Source of the DNA: a virus
Strand: one strand, 5' to 3'
Length of the DNA: 39,034 nucleotides
IMG/VR virus record: IMGVR_UViG_3300034190_002964
Coordinates: 1-39,034 of that record
How positions within the stretch are numbered: position 1 is the stretch's first letter; every line of letters begins with the position of its first letter. Shown here piece after piece: positions 16,254 through 24,007 of the stretch. The translations under genes and the position numbers were made by a program. The notes beneath the pieces are model-generated. The model worked only from the letters and a program-made list of their open reading frames with translations. It made no database searches and was not told the DNA's origin.

Positions 16254-16912
16254 ATTCCACTCCTTACATTCATTTCTTTGCTAAAGTTTTTGTTGTACCA
16301 AATATTCTGTTCTTCTTGCCTTTGAATAGTTTTTGGATGATATAAACTCAATTCTTCGTGTGGTGGCAAATGTGAATATGTTTTACACCCATCTATAAAT
16401 TCGTGTAGTGGTCGTGTCCATCTAATCTTTTCATCATTACGAAACACACGAGCTTGATAATCAGGATAGTTTACCCAACCTTTTTCGCTAACTTTCCAAC
16501 CCCATCTTTGTATGTGTTCTTCTTTCATACCATCAATTGTATTTACTCGTGGAATCCAAATCAAATCAACACCATCATTCATTTCTAATATTTGTTTTAA
16601 TTGTTGTAGTAATACCTTATTTGGATATTCATCAGCATCAATATGAAAGATATAATCACCACTTGACTTTTCTATAACTGAATTTTTTTGGTCTGAAAAA
16701 TTACCATTAAGTTTTCTATTATAAGTTATAAAATCTCTAATATGTCCATATTGCTGTATCCAACTTGTTACAACTTCATTTACCTTTTCATCATTACCAT
16801 CAATACAAATTACTATCTCATCTTCATCTGTAATATTATGTACTAATACTTCTAATAACCTATTTAATTCATCTGACTCATTATGAACTGTAATACCATA
16901 ACTAATTTTCAT
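16250..16912 (-). CDS. GT2-family glycosyltransferase (WaaE-like)
   Basis: 220 aa. Typical GT2 opening (ISYGITVHNESDELNRLL), nucleotide-binding IVICIDGND, and the DxD region DYIFHIDADEYPNK (D92-A-D94). The later DYQARVFRNDEKIRWTRPLH matches the LPS-core GT2 group (WaaE/KdtX), which also has RxFR and a histidine near this point. No membrane anchor. First gene of the dense glycan stretch after two small unknowns, overlapping the preceding gene by 11 bases. Confidence 0.85.
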   Translation of the reverse strand: MKISYGITVHNESDELNRLLEVLVHNITDEDEIVICIDGNDEKVNEVVTSWIQQYGHIRDFITYNRKLNGNFSDQKNSVIEKSSGDYIFHIDADEYPNKVLLQQLKQILEMNDGVDLIWIPRVNTIDGMKEEHIQRWGWKVSEKGWVNYPDYQARVFRNDEKIRWTRPLHEFIDGCKTYSHLPPHEELSLYHPKTIQRQEEQNIWYNKNFSKEMNVRSGI

Positions 16913-17312
16913 TTAATTCCCTTATAAACTGAGATGGTAGTTTCAAATCCTCTAAAAATACTTGACTTTTTTTGGCTTTATCATAAGTGTAGGTTCTATA
17001 AATCCCGTGTCTTTTTATCAATGTCTTTAATTTGGAATAAACTTTTTTAGAATTGCCAGCCAAATTAACTTTATAGATTTTCTTATCAGCATCTACAATT
17101 TCTGTATCACCAGCGGATTCTAATATCTTTTTAATCTCTGCGTTGGTTGGTACATTGGATACTTCCAATTGTATTCCGTGAACTAAACCTTTTAGTTTTG
17201 GTTCTAATACAAGTATAGTTCTGCGTAGTCTCCTACCTTCTTTACTTACATATATAAATGAAACAATATCACCTCTACTAACCTTAGACCAAGTGTATGG
17301 TAATTTAGCCAT
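16902..17312 (-). CDS. Unrecognised phage protein
   Basis: 136 aa, basic, no membrane segment. The first half is a beta-rich segment (GDIVSFIYVSKEGRRLRRTILVL then LKGLVHGIQLEVSNVP), like small phage proteins that carry an SH3-like fold, followed by a helical and basic C-terminus (KVYSKLKTLIKRHGIYRTYTYD). It overlaps the zinc-ribbon gene by 8 bases and the GT2 gene by 11 bases. I do not recognise the family; the fold comment is an impression only. Confidence 0.6.
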   Translation of the reverse strand: MAKLPYTWSKVSRGDIVSFIYVSKEGRRLRRTILVLEPKLKGLVHGIQLEVSNVPTNAEIKKILESAGDTEIVDADKKIYKVNLAGNSKKVYSKLKTLIKRHGIYRTYTYDKAKKSQVFLEDLKLPSQFIRELNEN

Positions 17313-17772
17313 TGTCTTTTATAATCCCCATCGCTATACAAGCATCCATAAACTCAAACTGACCAAATTTTTGAGGATTTTGTATATCCAATCTTTTTGC
17401 GTGACCTTCATATTGTTCTCTTTCTTCTTCAGGCACATCTATAACTTTAGCGTAATACCAAAACCAATTGTTAATTTCTCCCTCTGGATAAATTATACCC
17501 TTTTCACCCATATTGATTACGGATGGAAACCAAACCAAGTCTCTTTTCTTATCGAATATTTTCAAATCATTCATAAGTTTAGTGTGGCTTTTTGTATACT
17601 CTTCTAACTTATCACTATCGAAAGCTAAATACGAATTGGTTGTCATACCACATGCAAAGCATATGTATGATTCAAATTTACTACCATCTATCTCTGTCGT
17701 TTCTACAAAACAATTGTCATGCATATCTGCACATAAAGGACAATCTGTTTTTACTTCTTTTGGTTGTTCCAT
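17305..17772 (-). CDS. Zinc-ribbon phage protein of unknown function
   Basis: 155 aa. Four cysteines, C11-x2-C14 (CPLC) and C38-x2-C41 (CFACG), make an N-terminal zinc ribbon. The remaining ~110 residues are acidic and aromatic (VWFPSVINMGEKGIIYPEGEINNWFWYYAKVID) and end in QFEFMDACIAMGII. It lies one base after the GT4 gene and overlaps the next small gene. No enzymatic motif is visible. Confidence 0.6.
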   Translation of the reverse strand: MEQPKEVKTDCPLCADMHDNCFVETTEIDGSKFESYICFACGMTTNSYLAFDSDKLEEYTKSHTKLMNDLKIFDKKRDLVWFPSVINMGEKGIIYPEGEINNWFWYYAKVIDVPEEEREQYEGHAKRLDIQNPQKFGQFEFMDACIAMGIIKDNG

Positions 17773-17773
17773 A

Positions 17774-19117
17774 TTAAACCCTTTTCAATTTAGGTAATTT
17801 CATTTTAGTTGGTTCTGCTGGTTTATCATCTCCCACCTTTTTTAATTTAGGTAGTTTTAAATTAACCGCCTGTGCTTGTTCCTGAAACTCGGGTAGATAA
17901 TTATCTAACATAGTTTCAAACTTCTTATTCATATTATCTAAAGAAAAAGATACTCTATTGTACATAGCAAGCTTCTTAGCTTTAAAAGTAAAGTTCTTTT
18001 TAGATTTAAATATACTCTTTAACATCTGAGAAGCGTATTGGTAGTTTATTGTAAACCACTGCGCCTGTTCTACATGCATCTCTTGTGGTAAAGATGCTGC
18101 TGGAACTTTTGTTAAAGATCCTGGCAGTAATACAGCATTTTGTTTATTTAAGAAGTCTACGTGACCACTCCAATTAGGAGCAATAACAGGTTTTTCTGAT
18201 ACGCTGGCTTCTAATAAAGGACGACCAAAACCCTCACCATGCGTAAAACTAACATGCGCTTTTACTTTTGGGTGGTTATACATTTCATTCATTTCTTTAT
18301 CAGTTAAGTCTCCATGCAAAACATATATTTTTGGTAAATCACCCTTTACAGTTTTCTTAATCTCTCCTATCTTTTCTAATATATCATTTCTATCTATGAT
18401 TGAAAAGGTAGCACCACTTGTTTTCATAATAAGAGCTGGTGGTTTTTTATGATTTTTAAAACTTTCTAAGAAAGTCTTAACTAACATACCAGTATCTTTT
18501 CTATCTTCTCCTAAACCACCTTGCAACCAATGACCAGTATAAAGAAATGCAAACTTTTCAGGAATCTTATTCATCTCTTCATTTAATTCATCCGATATTT
18601 CATTTGTCTTTTTATAAATATTTGTATCAATACCCTCAAAAAGAACTTCGATTGGTTTAAGAACTTTGACTTCACCTATCTTCTGATTTGTTTTTTCATC
18701 CATCTGTTCATATGTAGTCTTTTCAAATACTTCTTTTGTAAACTTAGATGGAACAATATTCAAATCCATTTTATTCATACCTTGAATCCATTCAGGCTTT
18801 GGTGCTGTGGTTTCTATACCAGCAGTTATACCTATATTATATTTAGCTATTGGTGTAAATTCATTAGGTACACTTATCTGTATATGAACTTCGGGTTGTC
18901 TTGGTAGATTTTGCTGTTGTATAACTCTATCTAATATCACTTTATCATTTGGATTCTTATCATTCAATGCGTTCATTGGGCAATTACCCCACCTCATTGA
19001 GTTGATGTGTATATCAAATTTATCCATAGATATGAGACCTCTAACTAAATCTCTACTATGAGAACCATATCCACTTCTAGTGGCAACCGGCGCTGTAATT
19101 AACATTAATGGTTTCAT
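17774..19117 (-). CDS. GT4-family glycosyltransferase with C-terminal KLPKLK repeats
   Basis: 447 aa. GT-B fold: APVATRSGYGSHSRDLVRGL at the N-terminus binds the acceptor side, ILFEGIDTNIYK-type linker (VLFEGIDTNIYK), FLYTGHWLQGG, and the retaining EX7E motif in HGEGFGRPLLEASVSEKPVI. After the catalytic domain comes a tail carrying two copies of a short basic repeat, LKLPKLKKV and MKLPKLKRV, separated by GDDKPAEPTK. Good GGAG ribosome binding site. The next gene encodes a second GT4 enzyme, so the two may act in sequence. Confidence 0.82.
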   Translation of the reverse strand: MKPLMLITAPVATRSGYGSHSRDLVRGLISMDKFDIHINSMRWGNCPMNALNDKNPNDKVILDRVIQQQNLPRQPEVHIQISVPNEFTPIAKYNIGITAGIETTAPKPEWIQGMNKMDLNIVPSKFTKEVFEKTTYEQMDEKTNQKIGEVKVLKPIEVLFEGIDTNIYKKTNEISDELNEEMNKIPEKFAFLYTGHWLQGGLGEDRKDTGMLVKTFLESFKNHKKPPALIMKTSGATFSIIDRNDILEKIGEIKKTVKGDLPKIYVLHGDLTDKEMNEMYNHPKVKAHVSFTHGEGFGRPLLEASVSEKPVIAPNWSGHVDFLNKQNAVLLPGSLTKVPAASLPQEMHVEQAQWFTINYQYASQMLKSIFKSKKNFTFKAKKLAMYNRVSFSLDNMNKKFETMLDNYLPEFQEQAQAVNLKLPKLKKVGDDKPAEPTKMKLPKLKRV

Positions 19118-19125
19118 TCTAACTC

Positions 19126-20538
19126 CTATCCTTCAAAAATTGTGTAACGTTTACGTGGTGTCCATTTATCAAATGCAGTATCCATATGGTCTATAAACAA
19201 ATTAGACATAGCTTCAGCTGTCATCATAGCATCCTCACCCATAACAAATTCATGACCTAACTTACCACACTCATCTCTTTTTTCCTTACCCATATCATAC
19301 CACTCTTTCAAAGCATCAGCAAAATCTTCTGCACGAGGCCTGTCATCATAGATGTATGGTGTAGGTATTGAACCCTGCAAGCTTCTATTGGATGGCCAAA
19401 CCGGCTTACACCATTCACCCCAAGTTAAATCTTCATTGTCTTTCCACTTCTTATCATCATGCAACGACTCAATCCAACTATAATCTTTATAGGTTAAGAG
19501 TTTATCTTTGTACTTAAAACCAACTTGGTCTTGTAATCCACCTGTAACATTAACTGATATTGGCGTTCCACACATCAGAGACTCACAAGTTCCTAAACCA
19601 AAACCTTCGTTAGACGCCATATTGATTGTAACATCAGCTAAGTTGTACATATAACATAACTCTTTATCACTTAACTTTTTGTGTGAGAATATAACATCAT
19701 AATCTGGACAAAGTTCTTTAACTAATGCAGGTAAATCTGTACCATTCTCATCACGAGGTTGAGTGTGCATTATCAAAGCACATTTTTCTGATTGTTCTTT
19801 TGTTAGTGTATCACAAAATAATTTATAAGACATCACAACATCACCAGGTAATTTTCTTCTGATGTTTCTGTTGTTCCAAAATACTACGAAATCGTATTCT
19901 TTATTATTAGTAACATTACGTTTCAAATTTAAAAAATCACCCCATTCTTTAGTATTCAATTCAGTTACAGGATAAAAGTTTTTATGATTAATTCCATGTG
20001 GTACATAGGTATTATCCCAATCTGTTCTTGGTTTTTTCTCACAAACTTTATCTACAATATTAACTGTCTGTTTAGATATATTCATAATCAAATCACAAGA
20101 CTCATAGAATGGTTCATTCCATCTTGGATAAGGTAAATCATCCCAAATATTATAATAGAATATAGGAATGTTTTGTCTTATTTCGTGTTCCATCTGATAC
20201 AACCAACCCCAAAACCTAGGGTCTGTATAATGAAGAATAGCATCAACACCGACACCATCTTTTGTCTCCATCTTCAAAACTTCTTTCAATAGGCTACCAT
20301 TCCCATAACCACTCACAGGATATATTTTAAGATAAGCATCTTCAATACCTGTTTCTTTTCTGACAGACTCATTCATATCAATGATTTTACCTTCATCAGG
20401 ATGTTTAATCGCCCCACCAATTTGTACCCATTGGTAGTGTTCTAATGTTCCTAATACAAATTCACGAGACATTGTACCAACTCCAGATGACATTCTCATA
20501 TCGTCTGAAAGAAGTAATATCTTTTTTTTATCTTGCAT
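19126..20538 (-). CDS. GT4-family glycosyltransferase
   Basis: 470 aa. The N-terminal LLLSDDMRMSSGVGTMSREF is a GT-B acceptor-domain opening. FVVFWNNRNIRRKLPGDVVM begins the donor domain, and NMASNEGFGLGTCESLMCGTP contains the EX7E motif of retaining GT4 enzymes, followed by SVNVTGGLQDQVGF. It starts at an ATG preceded by AGAGGG. It precedes the other GT4 gene by 8 bases. Whether it glycosylates DNA, virion protein or a lipid-linked glycan cannot be told; phage GT-B enzymes are known for all three roles. Confidence 0.82.
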   Translation of the reverse strand: MQDKKKILLLSDDMRMSSGVGTMSREFVLGTLEHYQWVQIGGAIKHPDEGKIIDMNESVRKETGIEDAYLKIYPVSGYGNGSLLKEVLKMETKDGVGVDAILHYTDPRFWGWLYQMEHEIRQNIPIFYYNIWDDLPYPRWNEPFYESCDLIMNISKQTVNIVDKVCEKKPRTDWDNTYVPHGINHKNFYPVTELNTKEWGDFLNLKRNVTNNKEYDFVVFWNNRNIRRKLPGDVVMSYKLFCDTLTKEQSEKCALIMHTQPRDENGTDLPALVKELCPDYDVIFSHKKLSDKELCYMYNLADVTINMASNEGFGLGTCESLMCGTPISVNVTGGLQDQVGFKYKDKLLTYKDYSWIESLHDDKKWKDNEDLTWGEWCKPVWPSNRSLQGSIPTPYIYDDRPRAEDFADALKEWYDMGKEKRDECGKLGHEFVMGEDAMMTAEAMSNLFIDHMDTAFDKWTPRKRYTIFEG

Positions 20539-20547
20539 ATAACCCTC

Positions 20548-20787
20548 TTAGTCTTTTAATAACGTTTTTTCTGTTTTTACTTTCCCATCTTTTCCAAAAA
20601 ATGATTTAAGGTTTTCCAAATTCTCTATAGACTCAGACAATTTGCCTGTCCATTCGTGTATTTCTTTCGATATATCAGAGTGTTCTCCGATGCCTACCGA
20701 ACTATTAAAATACAATTCCAATGTAGCTAAAGATTGAGATTTTTGAGATTGCCAATAATCTAATTCTGCTCGTAACCATTTATTCAT
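20548..20787 (-). CDS. Small helical phage protein
   Basis: 79 aa, predicted mostly alpha-helical (ELDYWQSQKSQSLATLELYF, then EIHEWTGKLSESIENLENLK) with a lysine-rich end. No family recognised. It starts 2 bases after the stop of a 35-aa gene and is followed by the GT4 gene after 9 bases, so all three probably share one message. No Shine-Dalgarno site is evident, which suggests translational coupling. Confidence 0.55.
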   Translation of the reverse strand: MNKWLRAELDYWQSQKSQSLATLELYFNSSVGIGEHSDISKEIHEWTGKLSESIENLENLKSFFGKDGKVKTEKTLLKD

Positions 20788-20789
20788 AA

Positions 20790-20897
20790 TTACTTTTTTT
20801 GTTTTTTAATTGCAGTTTCTATATCTTGCAATTTATTATTCATTGATGTCAAAAGATTAACTATTTGATTTAATGCTTTTTCTAATTTATCATTCAT
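20790..20897 (-). CDS. Very small (35 aa) coupled gene
   Basis: Reads MNDKLEKALNQIVNLLTSMN followed by NKLQDIETAIKKQKK, then TAA. It has a GGGAG site about 6 bases before the ATG, and the ATG overlaps the stop of the 62-aa gene by 4 bases (ATGA). The heptad-like spacing of L, I and V suggests a short coiled coil. Its position in an otherwise gap-free gene string and the ribosome binding site argue that it is real. Function unknown. Confidence 0.55.
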   Translation of the reverse strand: MNDKLEKALNQIVNLLTSMNNKLQDIETAIKKQKK

Positions 20898-21082
20898 AAT
20901 GCACTCCCACTTGGTTTAAGGTTTTTCCATTCATTAATCGATTGTCTAAACTCTTTGTCATGAACATACATATCCATAGACCGATTAACTAACTTTTGTA
21001 ATGTAAAGCTATCATCTAAATTACTTATCTTAAATTTCTTATAAAGATTATCTAATAACTTTACGGATGTTAATTTTAACAT
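20894..21082 (-). CDS. Small phage protein (62 aa)
   Basis: 62 aa (MLKLTSVKLLDNLYKKFKIS...). Composition and the pattern strand-helix-helix (LTSVKLLDNLYKKF, then FTLQKLVNRSMDMYVHD) recall small ribbon-helix-helix DNA-binding proteins, but no signature is decisive. It has the best Shine-Dalgarno in this part (GGAGGAAATGTTC before ATG) and follows an AT-rich gap, so it may be the first gene of a transcript. Confidence 0.5.
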   Translation of the reverse strand: MLKLTSVKLLDNLYKKFKISNLDDSFTLQKLVNRSMDMYVHDKEFRQSINEWKNLKPSGSAL

Positions 21083-21122
21083 TGAACATTTCCTCCGTAT
21101 ATATATATATAAGTATATAAAA
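21083..21122 (-). promoter_or_regulatory. AT-rich gap with candidate promoter
   Basis: A 40-base gap before the 62-aa gene. On the minus strand it reads as an alternating TATATA tract followed by CGGAGG, the ribosome binding site. Gaps are rare in this window, and this one resembles the AT-rich gaps before the clamp gene and the reductase gene. A phage promoter (T4 late promoters are TATAAATA-like) is possible, but no exact consensus is present. Confidence 0.25.
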
Positions 21123-21524
21123 TTAATTTATTATTACATATTTTTTTTGTTTTTCTTTGGCTTCATTTAAAGCGCTTTCTGTGCCTTTTGATGAAGTATT
21201 TTTTGGTAAGAAAGCTACCATTACATCACAGTGTTCAGCTATTTGTGCGTTTCTTTTGTGATAATTACTCTTATAAAAGGCTTTACCATATCTGAATTTG
21301 GGTAGGACACAATGCATATTGTGAGTGTAGTGTGCTGGTGGAAACTCTGAATAGTTTACATCAAATTCTAAAGCATACTTTTTAGCATACCCATCAGCGC
21401 CTTCCTTTTGTCCACCACTAACTATTTCTAATTTTTCACCATATTTTTGCTTTAGTTTAAATACAAACTCCTGAATTTTTCTTTTGTTTGTATATTGTCT
21501 ACTTCCTACTATCGCTACTTTCAT
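21123..21524 (-). CDS. SLOG/DUF2493 (YspA-like) nucleotide-binding protein
   Basis: About 133 aa. KVAIVGSRQYTNKRKIQEFV, IVSGGQKEGADGYAKKYALE and VMVAFLPKNTSSKGTESALNEA are the three conserved pieces of the DUF2493/SLOG Rossmann-like family (related to DprA and LOG proteins), which binds nucleotide-derived ligands. I prefer the ATG at 21522-21524, which has AGAGGA six bases upstream; ATGs at 21530 and further upstream are alternatives. Phages often carry it; its ligand and role are unknown. Confidence 0.75.
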   Translation of the reverse strand: MKVAIVGSRQYTNKRKIQEFVFKLKQKYGEKLEIVSGGQKEGADGYAKKYALEFDVNYSEFPPAHYTHNMHCVLPKFRYGKAFYKSNYHKRNAQIAEHCDVMVAFLPKNTSSKGTESALNEAKEKQKKYVIIN

Positions 21525-21936
21525 AGTCATTCCTCTTTTGTCTTTTAGCTGGCTTATCGGATGAACAAAATTTAGCACACTTATAAAACTCATCCAATCC
21601 CTTTAAAATGTTTTCCTTCTCAATATAAGTATATTGAAATCTAATCCTATCACCACTATAATCAGGTATATTTGACAAATCGTACCAAATAAAGTCATTA
21701 GGCTTTAATGTATCTCCTACATTTATATTAGTTTTAAAATGTAACCTTGATTCATATTTTAGTAAAAATTGTTTCAAATCTTTTGGCTCTAAAGTACCAT
21801 CTTTGTACCATAGACACAAATAAAACTTAATATTATCCTTATGTGCTTTTTCTAATTTCTCTATAACTTCTTCCTCAAAAGGTTTATTAAGAAAATGAAA
21901 TAGATTCATTCTTAGATTCATTTTCATCATACTCAT
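21499..21936 (-). CDS. Unrecognised phage protein
   Basis: 145 aa. A helical N-terminus (KPFEEEVIEKLEKAHKDNIKF) is followed by strands (FYLCLWYKDGTLEPKD, NVGDTLKPNDFIWYDLSN) and a lysine-rich, low-complexity C-terminus (DKPAKRQKRNDYESSDSRK). It overlaps the nuclease gene by 1 base (TAATG) and has a GGGAG site. No family recognised. Confidence 0.5.
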   Translation of the reverse strand: MSMMKMNLRMNLFHFLNKPFEEEVIEKLEKAHKDNIKFYLCLWYKDGTLEPKDLKQFLLKYESRLHFKTNINVGDTLKPNDFIWYDLSNIPDYSGDRIRFQYTYIEKENILKGLDEFYKCAKFCSSDKPAKRQKRNDYESSDSRK

Positions 21937-22802
21937 TATTTTACTCCCGCGTCACAAAATTCTGTTTGATTGAAATCACAATACCTGCAATTTTTCTTAG
22001 ATGCCACTTTACTATAAGTATGTTCAGTATTGTATTCTCCATCAGTTTTAAAGCATTCTTCCATAAATTCACTCAATCTTTTTGTAACCTGATTGATTGA
22101 TGGTTTGCCATTAGCAGGCACAAATTTCTGTACCCTCTTTTGGGGAAAGTCTAAGTTCTCATACAGCTTTCGTTTCACAATAAAATATTCAACCTCTATC
22201 TTATCCAACGGATGATTGAATTGTTTTGAGTAGAATTGTTTGTATAATAATAATTGGTCACTCTTTAGTTTATCAGCCTTTTGATATTTGTTCCAACCCA
22301 TAGTAGATGTCTTAATGTCGTATATCTTAATTACATCTCTGACTGTATCTCTTATAACCACATCCAAATAACCTATAAACTTAATACCATTAGGTAAGTC
22401 ATAGTCAAGTGGAACTTCTATGCCTATAAGTTCATAACCTTTCTTACTGAAGTACTGAGCCCTCTTCTTTTTGATAAAGTCTAATATCAATAGTCCGTGT
22501 TCATAAAACTCCACCATATCCTTTTGGCTACAAAACTCAACACCACCATTCTTTGACATAGCATTTTCATAATTACGTTTCATTCTAATTCTTAACATTT
22601 CAGGTAATGGCAGAGCCTCAGCTGCTTTTGCTGTATCTTCATACATCACAGTTAGAAATGTTTGTATTACCTCATGCATTGATGTTCCAAAGAGAGTATG
22701 TATCGATTCTGTAAACTCTCTCTTACCATCTACATATGCAGTTTTCCATCTGAATGGGCATTGAGCCCACATTGAATACTGACTATAACTTATTTTCTTC
22801 AT
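21936..22802 (-). CDS. PD-(D/E)XK nuclease with probable Fe-S cluster (Cas4/RecB-like)
   Basis: About 288 aa. The N-terminal SYSQYSMWAQCPFRWK contains C15; FGTSMHEVI gives H43; GYLDVVI (D147) and IYDIKTS (D162-I-K164) form the metal site, with QLLLYKQF (Q183) after it. C272, C275 and C283 (NCRYCDFNQTEFC) complete a four-cysteine set with C15, as in Cas4/AddB-type Fe-S nucleases. I start at the ATG at 22800-22802, which overlaps the stop of a 45-aa gene by one base (TAATG). A four-codon longer GTG start exists. Likely a DNA-processing exonuclease in recombination or host-DNA degradation. Confidence 0.8.
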   Translation of the reverse strand: MKKISYSQYSMWAQCPFRWKTAYVDGKREFTESIHTLFGTSMHEVIQTFLTVMYEDTAKAAEALPLPEMLRIRMKRNYENAMSKNGGVEFCSQKDMVEFYEHGLLILDFIKKKRAQYFSKKGYELIGIEVPLDYDLPNGIKFIGYLDVVIRDTVRDVIKIYDIKTSTMGWNKYQKADKLKSDQLLLYKQFYSKQFNHPLDKIEVEYFIVKRKLYENLDFPQKRVQKFVPANGKPSINQVTKRLSEFMEECFKTDGEYNTEHTYSKVASKKNCRYCDFNQTEFCDAGVK

Positions 22803-22939
22803 TAATCTGCCCACTTTCCGTGCTTTACTAAATGCCAGAATCTATGTAGTATAATTTGACAAAACAAGAAGAATAAATTATCGGATTCATAAGAACCCTC
22901 TTCTACTTCAAGTCTATATTTAGGTTTGTATCCCATCAT
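22802..22939 (-). CDS. Very small (45 aa) coupled gene
   Basis: Reads MMGYKPKYRLEVEEGSYESD, then NLFFLFCQIILHRFWHLVKH and GKWAD, stop TAA. The ATGATG overlaps the stop of the Nmad1-type gene by 4 bases, and the TAA overlaps the nuclease ATG by 1 base, so it fills exactly the only gap between two genes. A hydrophobic stretch NLFFLFCQIILHRFW could be a short amphipathic or membrane helix. Unrecognised; existence supported by the tight junctions only. Confidence 0.5.
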   Translation of the reverse strand: MMGYKPKYRLEVEEGSYESDNLFFLFCQIILHRFWHLVKHGKWAD

Positions 22940-23337
22940 TTACCCCACTTACCATTCTTTACGATAGTAGCCATAATACCATAGTTACTCACATCTAAAT
23001 AAGCATCTTCCATTGGTTCTCCTTCTACCGCATTACCTCTCTTACCCATCAATAAAGTTTTTAACCTCTGTATCTTATCGTTCATTCTGAACCATAAACC
23101 AGTAAGTGCTAGATGTACTTCTTCTTCTGTCTGTAATTGTGTTCCTACGGAAATATTACCAGGACCATAGTCGTGTTGTTTTTTAAGAAATAATTCGTAT
23201 TGTTCTTTTTGTAACCTACGAAACTCCTTAGTCATTTCCGGCCATTCTTTCTCCATCAATGCCACTATATCGGCACCATCACCTGTTAGGTAAGAATTTA
23301 CTTCTTTTTTTGTATTTGATTCTTTTATATTTTTCAT
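22936..23337 (-). CDS. Nucleotide modification associated domain 1 (DUF1599/Nmad1) protein
   Basis: 133 aa. The pattern YELFLKKQHDYGPGNISVGT, LTGLWFRMNDKIQRLKTLLM and EDAYLDVSNYGIMATIV matches the DUF1599/Nmad1 family, an all-helical domain related to nucleotide pyrophosphatases (MazG-like) with conserved acidic residues (E and D in the last helices). The family was named from association with phage base-modification genes. It is encoded next to a Mom-like gene here, in agreement with that. A GAGGA site precedes the ATG. Confidence 0.72.
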   Translation of the reverse strand: MKNIKESNTKKEVNSYLTGDGADIVALMEKEWPEMTKEFRRLQKEQYELFLKKQHDYGPGNISVGTQLQTEEEVHLALTGLWFRMNDKIQRLKTLLMGKRGNAVEGEPMEDAYLDVSNYGIMATIVKNGKWGK

Positions 23338-23363
23338 ATAATCCTCATTTTCTACACTTAAAG

Positions 23364-24005
23364 TTACACATTTTTGGTGTATAAGTCAAGCTTTTTTATT
23401 TGTCTTTTGATTTTTTTATTTAGATAGTAAGTATAAATATGCTTTGGTTTTGTGTTCTTCCAAAATATATTTTTATCACCAGCTTTGTATCTACGATTCA
23501 ATTCTCTTCCATAAGGTCTGTCTAACTGATTCAAAGACCTACTGTGCATTTCTTTACCATCCACCATTAGTATTCTACCAGGCTTAGTCTCTCCTAAATA
23601 ATCAAAGTTACTAGCTTTGTAGATTACACCTGTGTGTCCGTGGTGTTGGTCAGCAAATGAGACTATGACTTCCATATCTGTATCTCTTTTGAGTAACTTA
23701 AATGTTTGTCCTATAAAATAACTTTCTGTATTCTTTGGCGTATCATCAATACAAACCAATCTCCTAAGTTCTAAACACTTATTAGGATTGATAGGATTGT
23801 ACTTAGCTGCTGTAGCTGGCATTGATGGGTGAGCATACATCATAGCCCCAATCATCTTTGGAATACCAAAGTTTCCTTCAGTATATAATCCATAGTGATA
23901 CAATGATTGAACACCATTTACGTTATGTGAATAGTGGTGTTTCTCTATAAAACTGACAATTGATTTTCTAGTTACTTCTTCGACTGTGAAGTTCTTTACG
24001 CTCAT
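23364..24005 (-). CDS. Mom-like DNA adenine modification protein (GNAT-type), copy 1
   Basis: 213 aa. EKHHYSHN (22-28), LELRRLVCIDDTPKNTESYF (78-96), VIVSFADQHHGHTGVIYKAS (113-132) and NFDYLGETKPGR reproduce the pattern of phage Mu Mom, which turns adenine into N6-carbamoylmethyladenine and protects phage DNA from restriction. The family's H-Y-S and S-x-A-D residues are present. A basic, tyrosine-rich C-terminus (KHIYTYYLNKKIKRQIKK) may bind DNA. It follows gp62 after 2 bases. A relative is encoded at 26388-27155. Confidence 0.75.
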   Translation of the reverse strand: MSVKNFTVEEVTRKSIVSFIEKHHYSHNVNGVQSLYHYGLYTEGNFGIPKMIGAMMYAHPSMPATAAKYNPINPNKCLELRRLVCIDDTPKNTESYFIGQTFKLLKRDTDMEVIVSFADQHHGHTGVIYKASNFDYLGETKPGRILMVDGKEMHSRSLNQLDRPYGRELNRRYKAGDKNIFWKNTKPKHIYTYYLNKKIKRQIKKLDLYTKNV

Positions 24006-24007
24006 CT

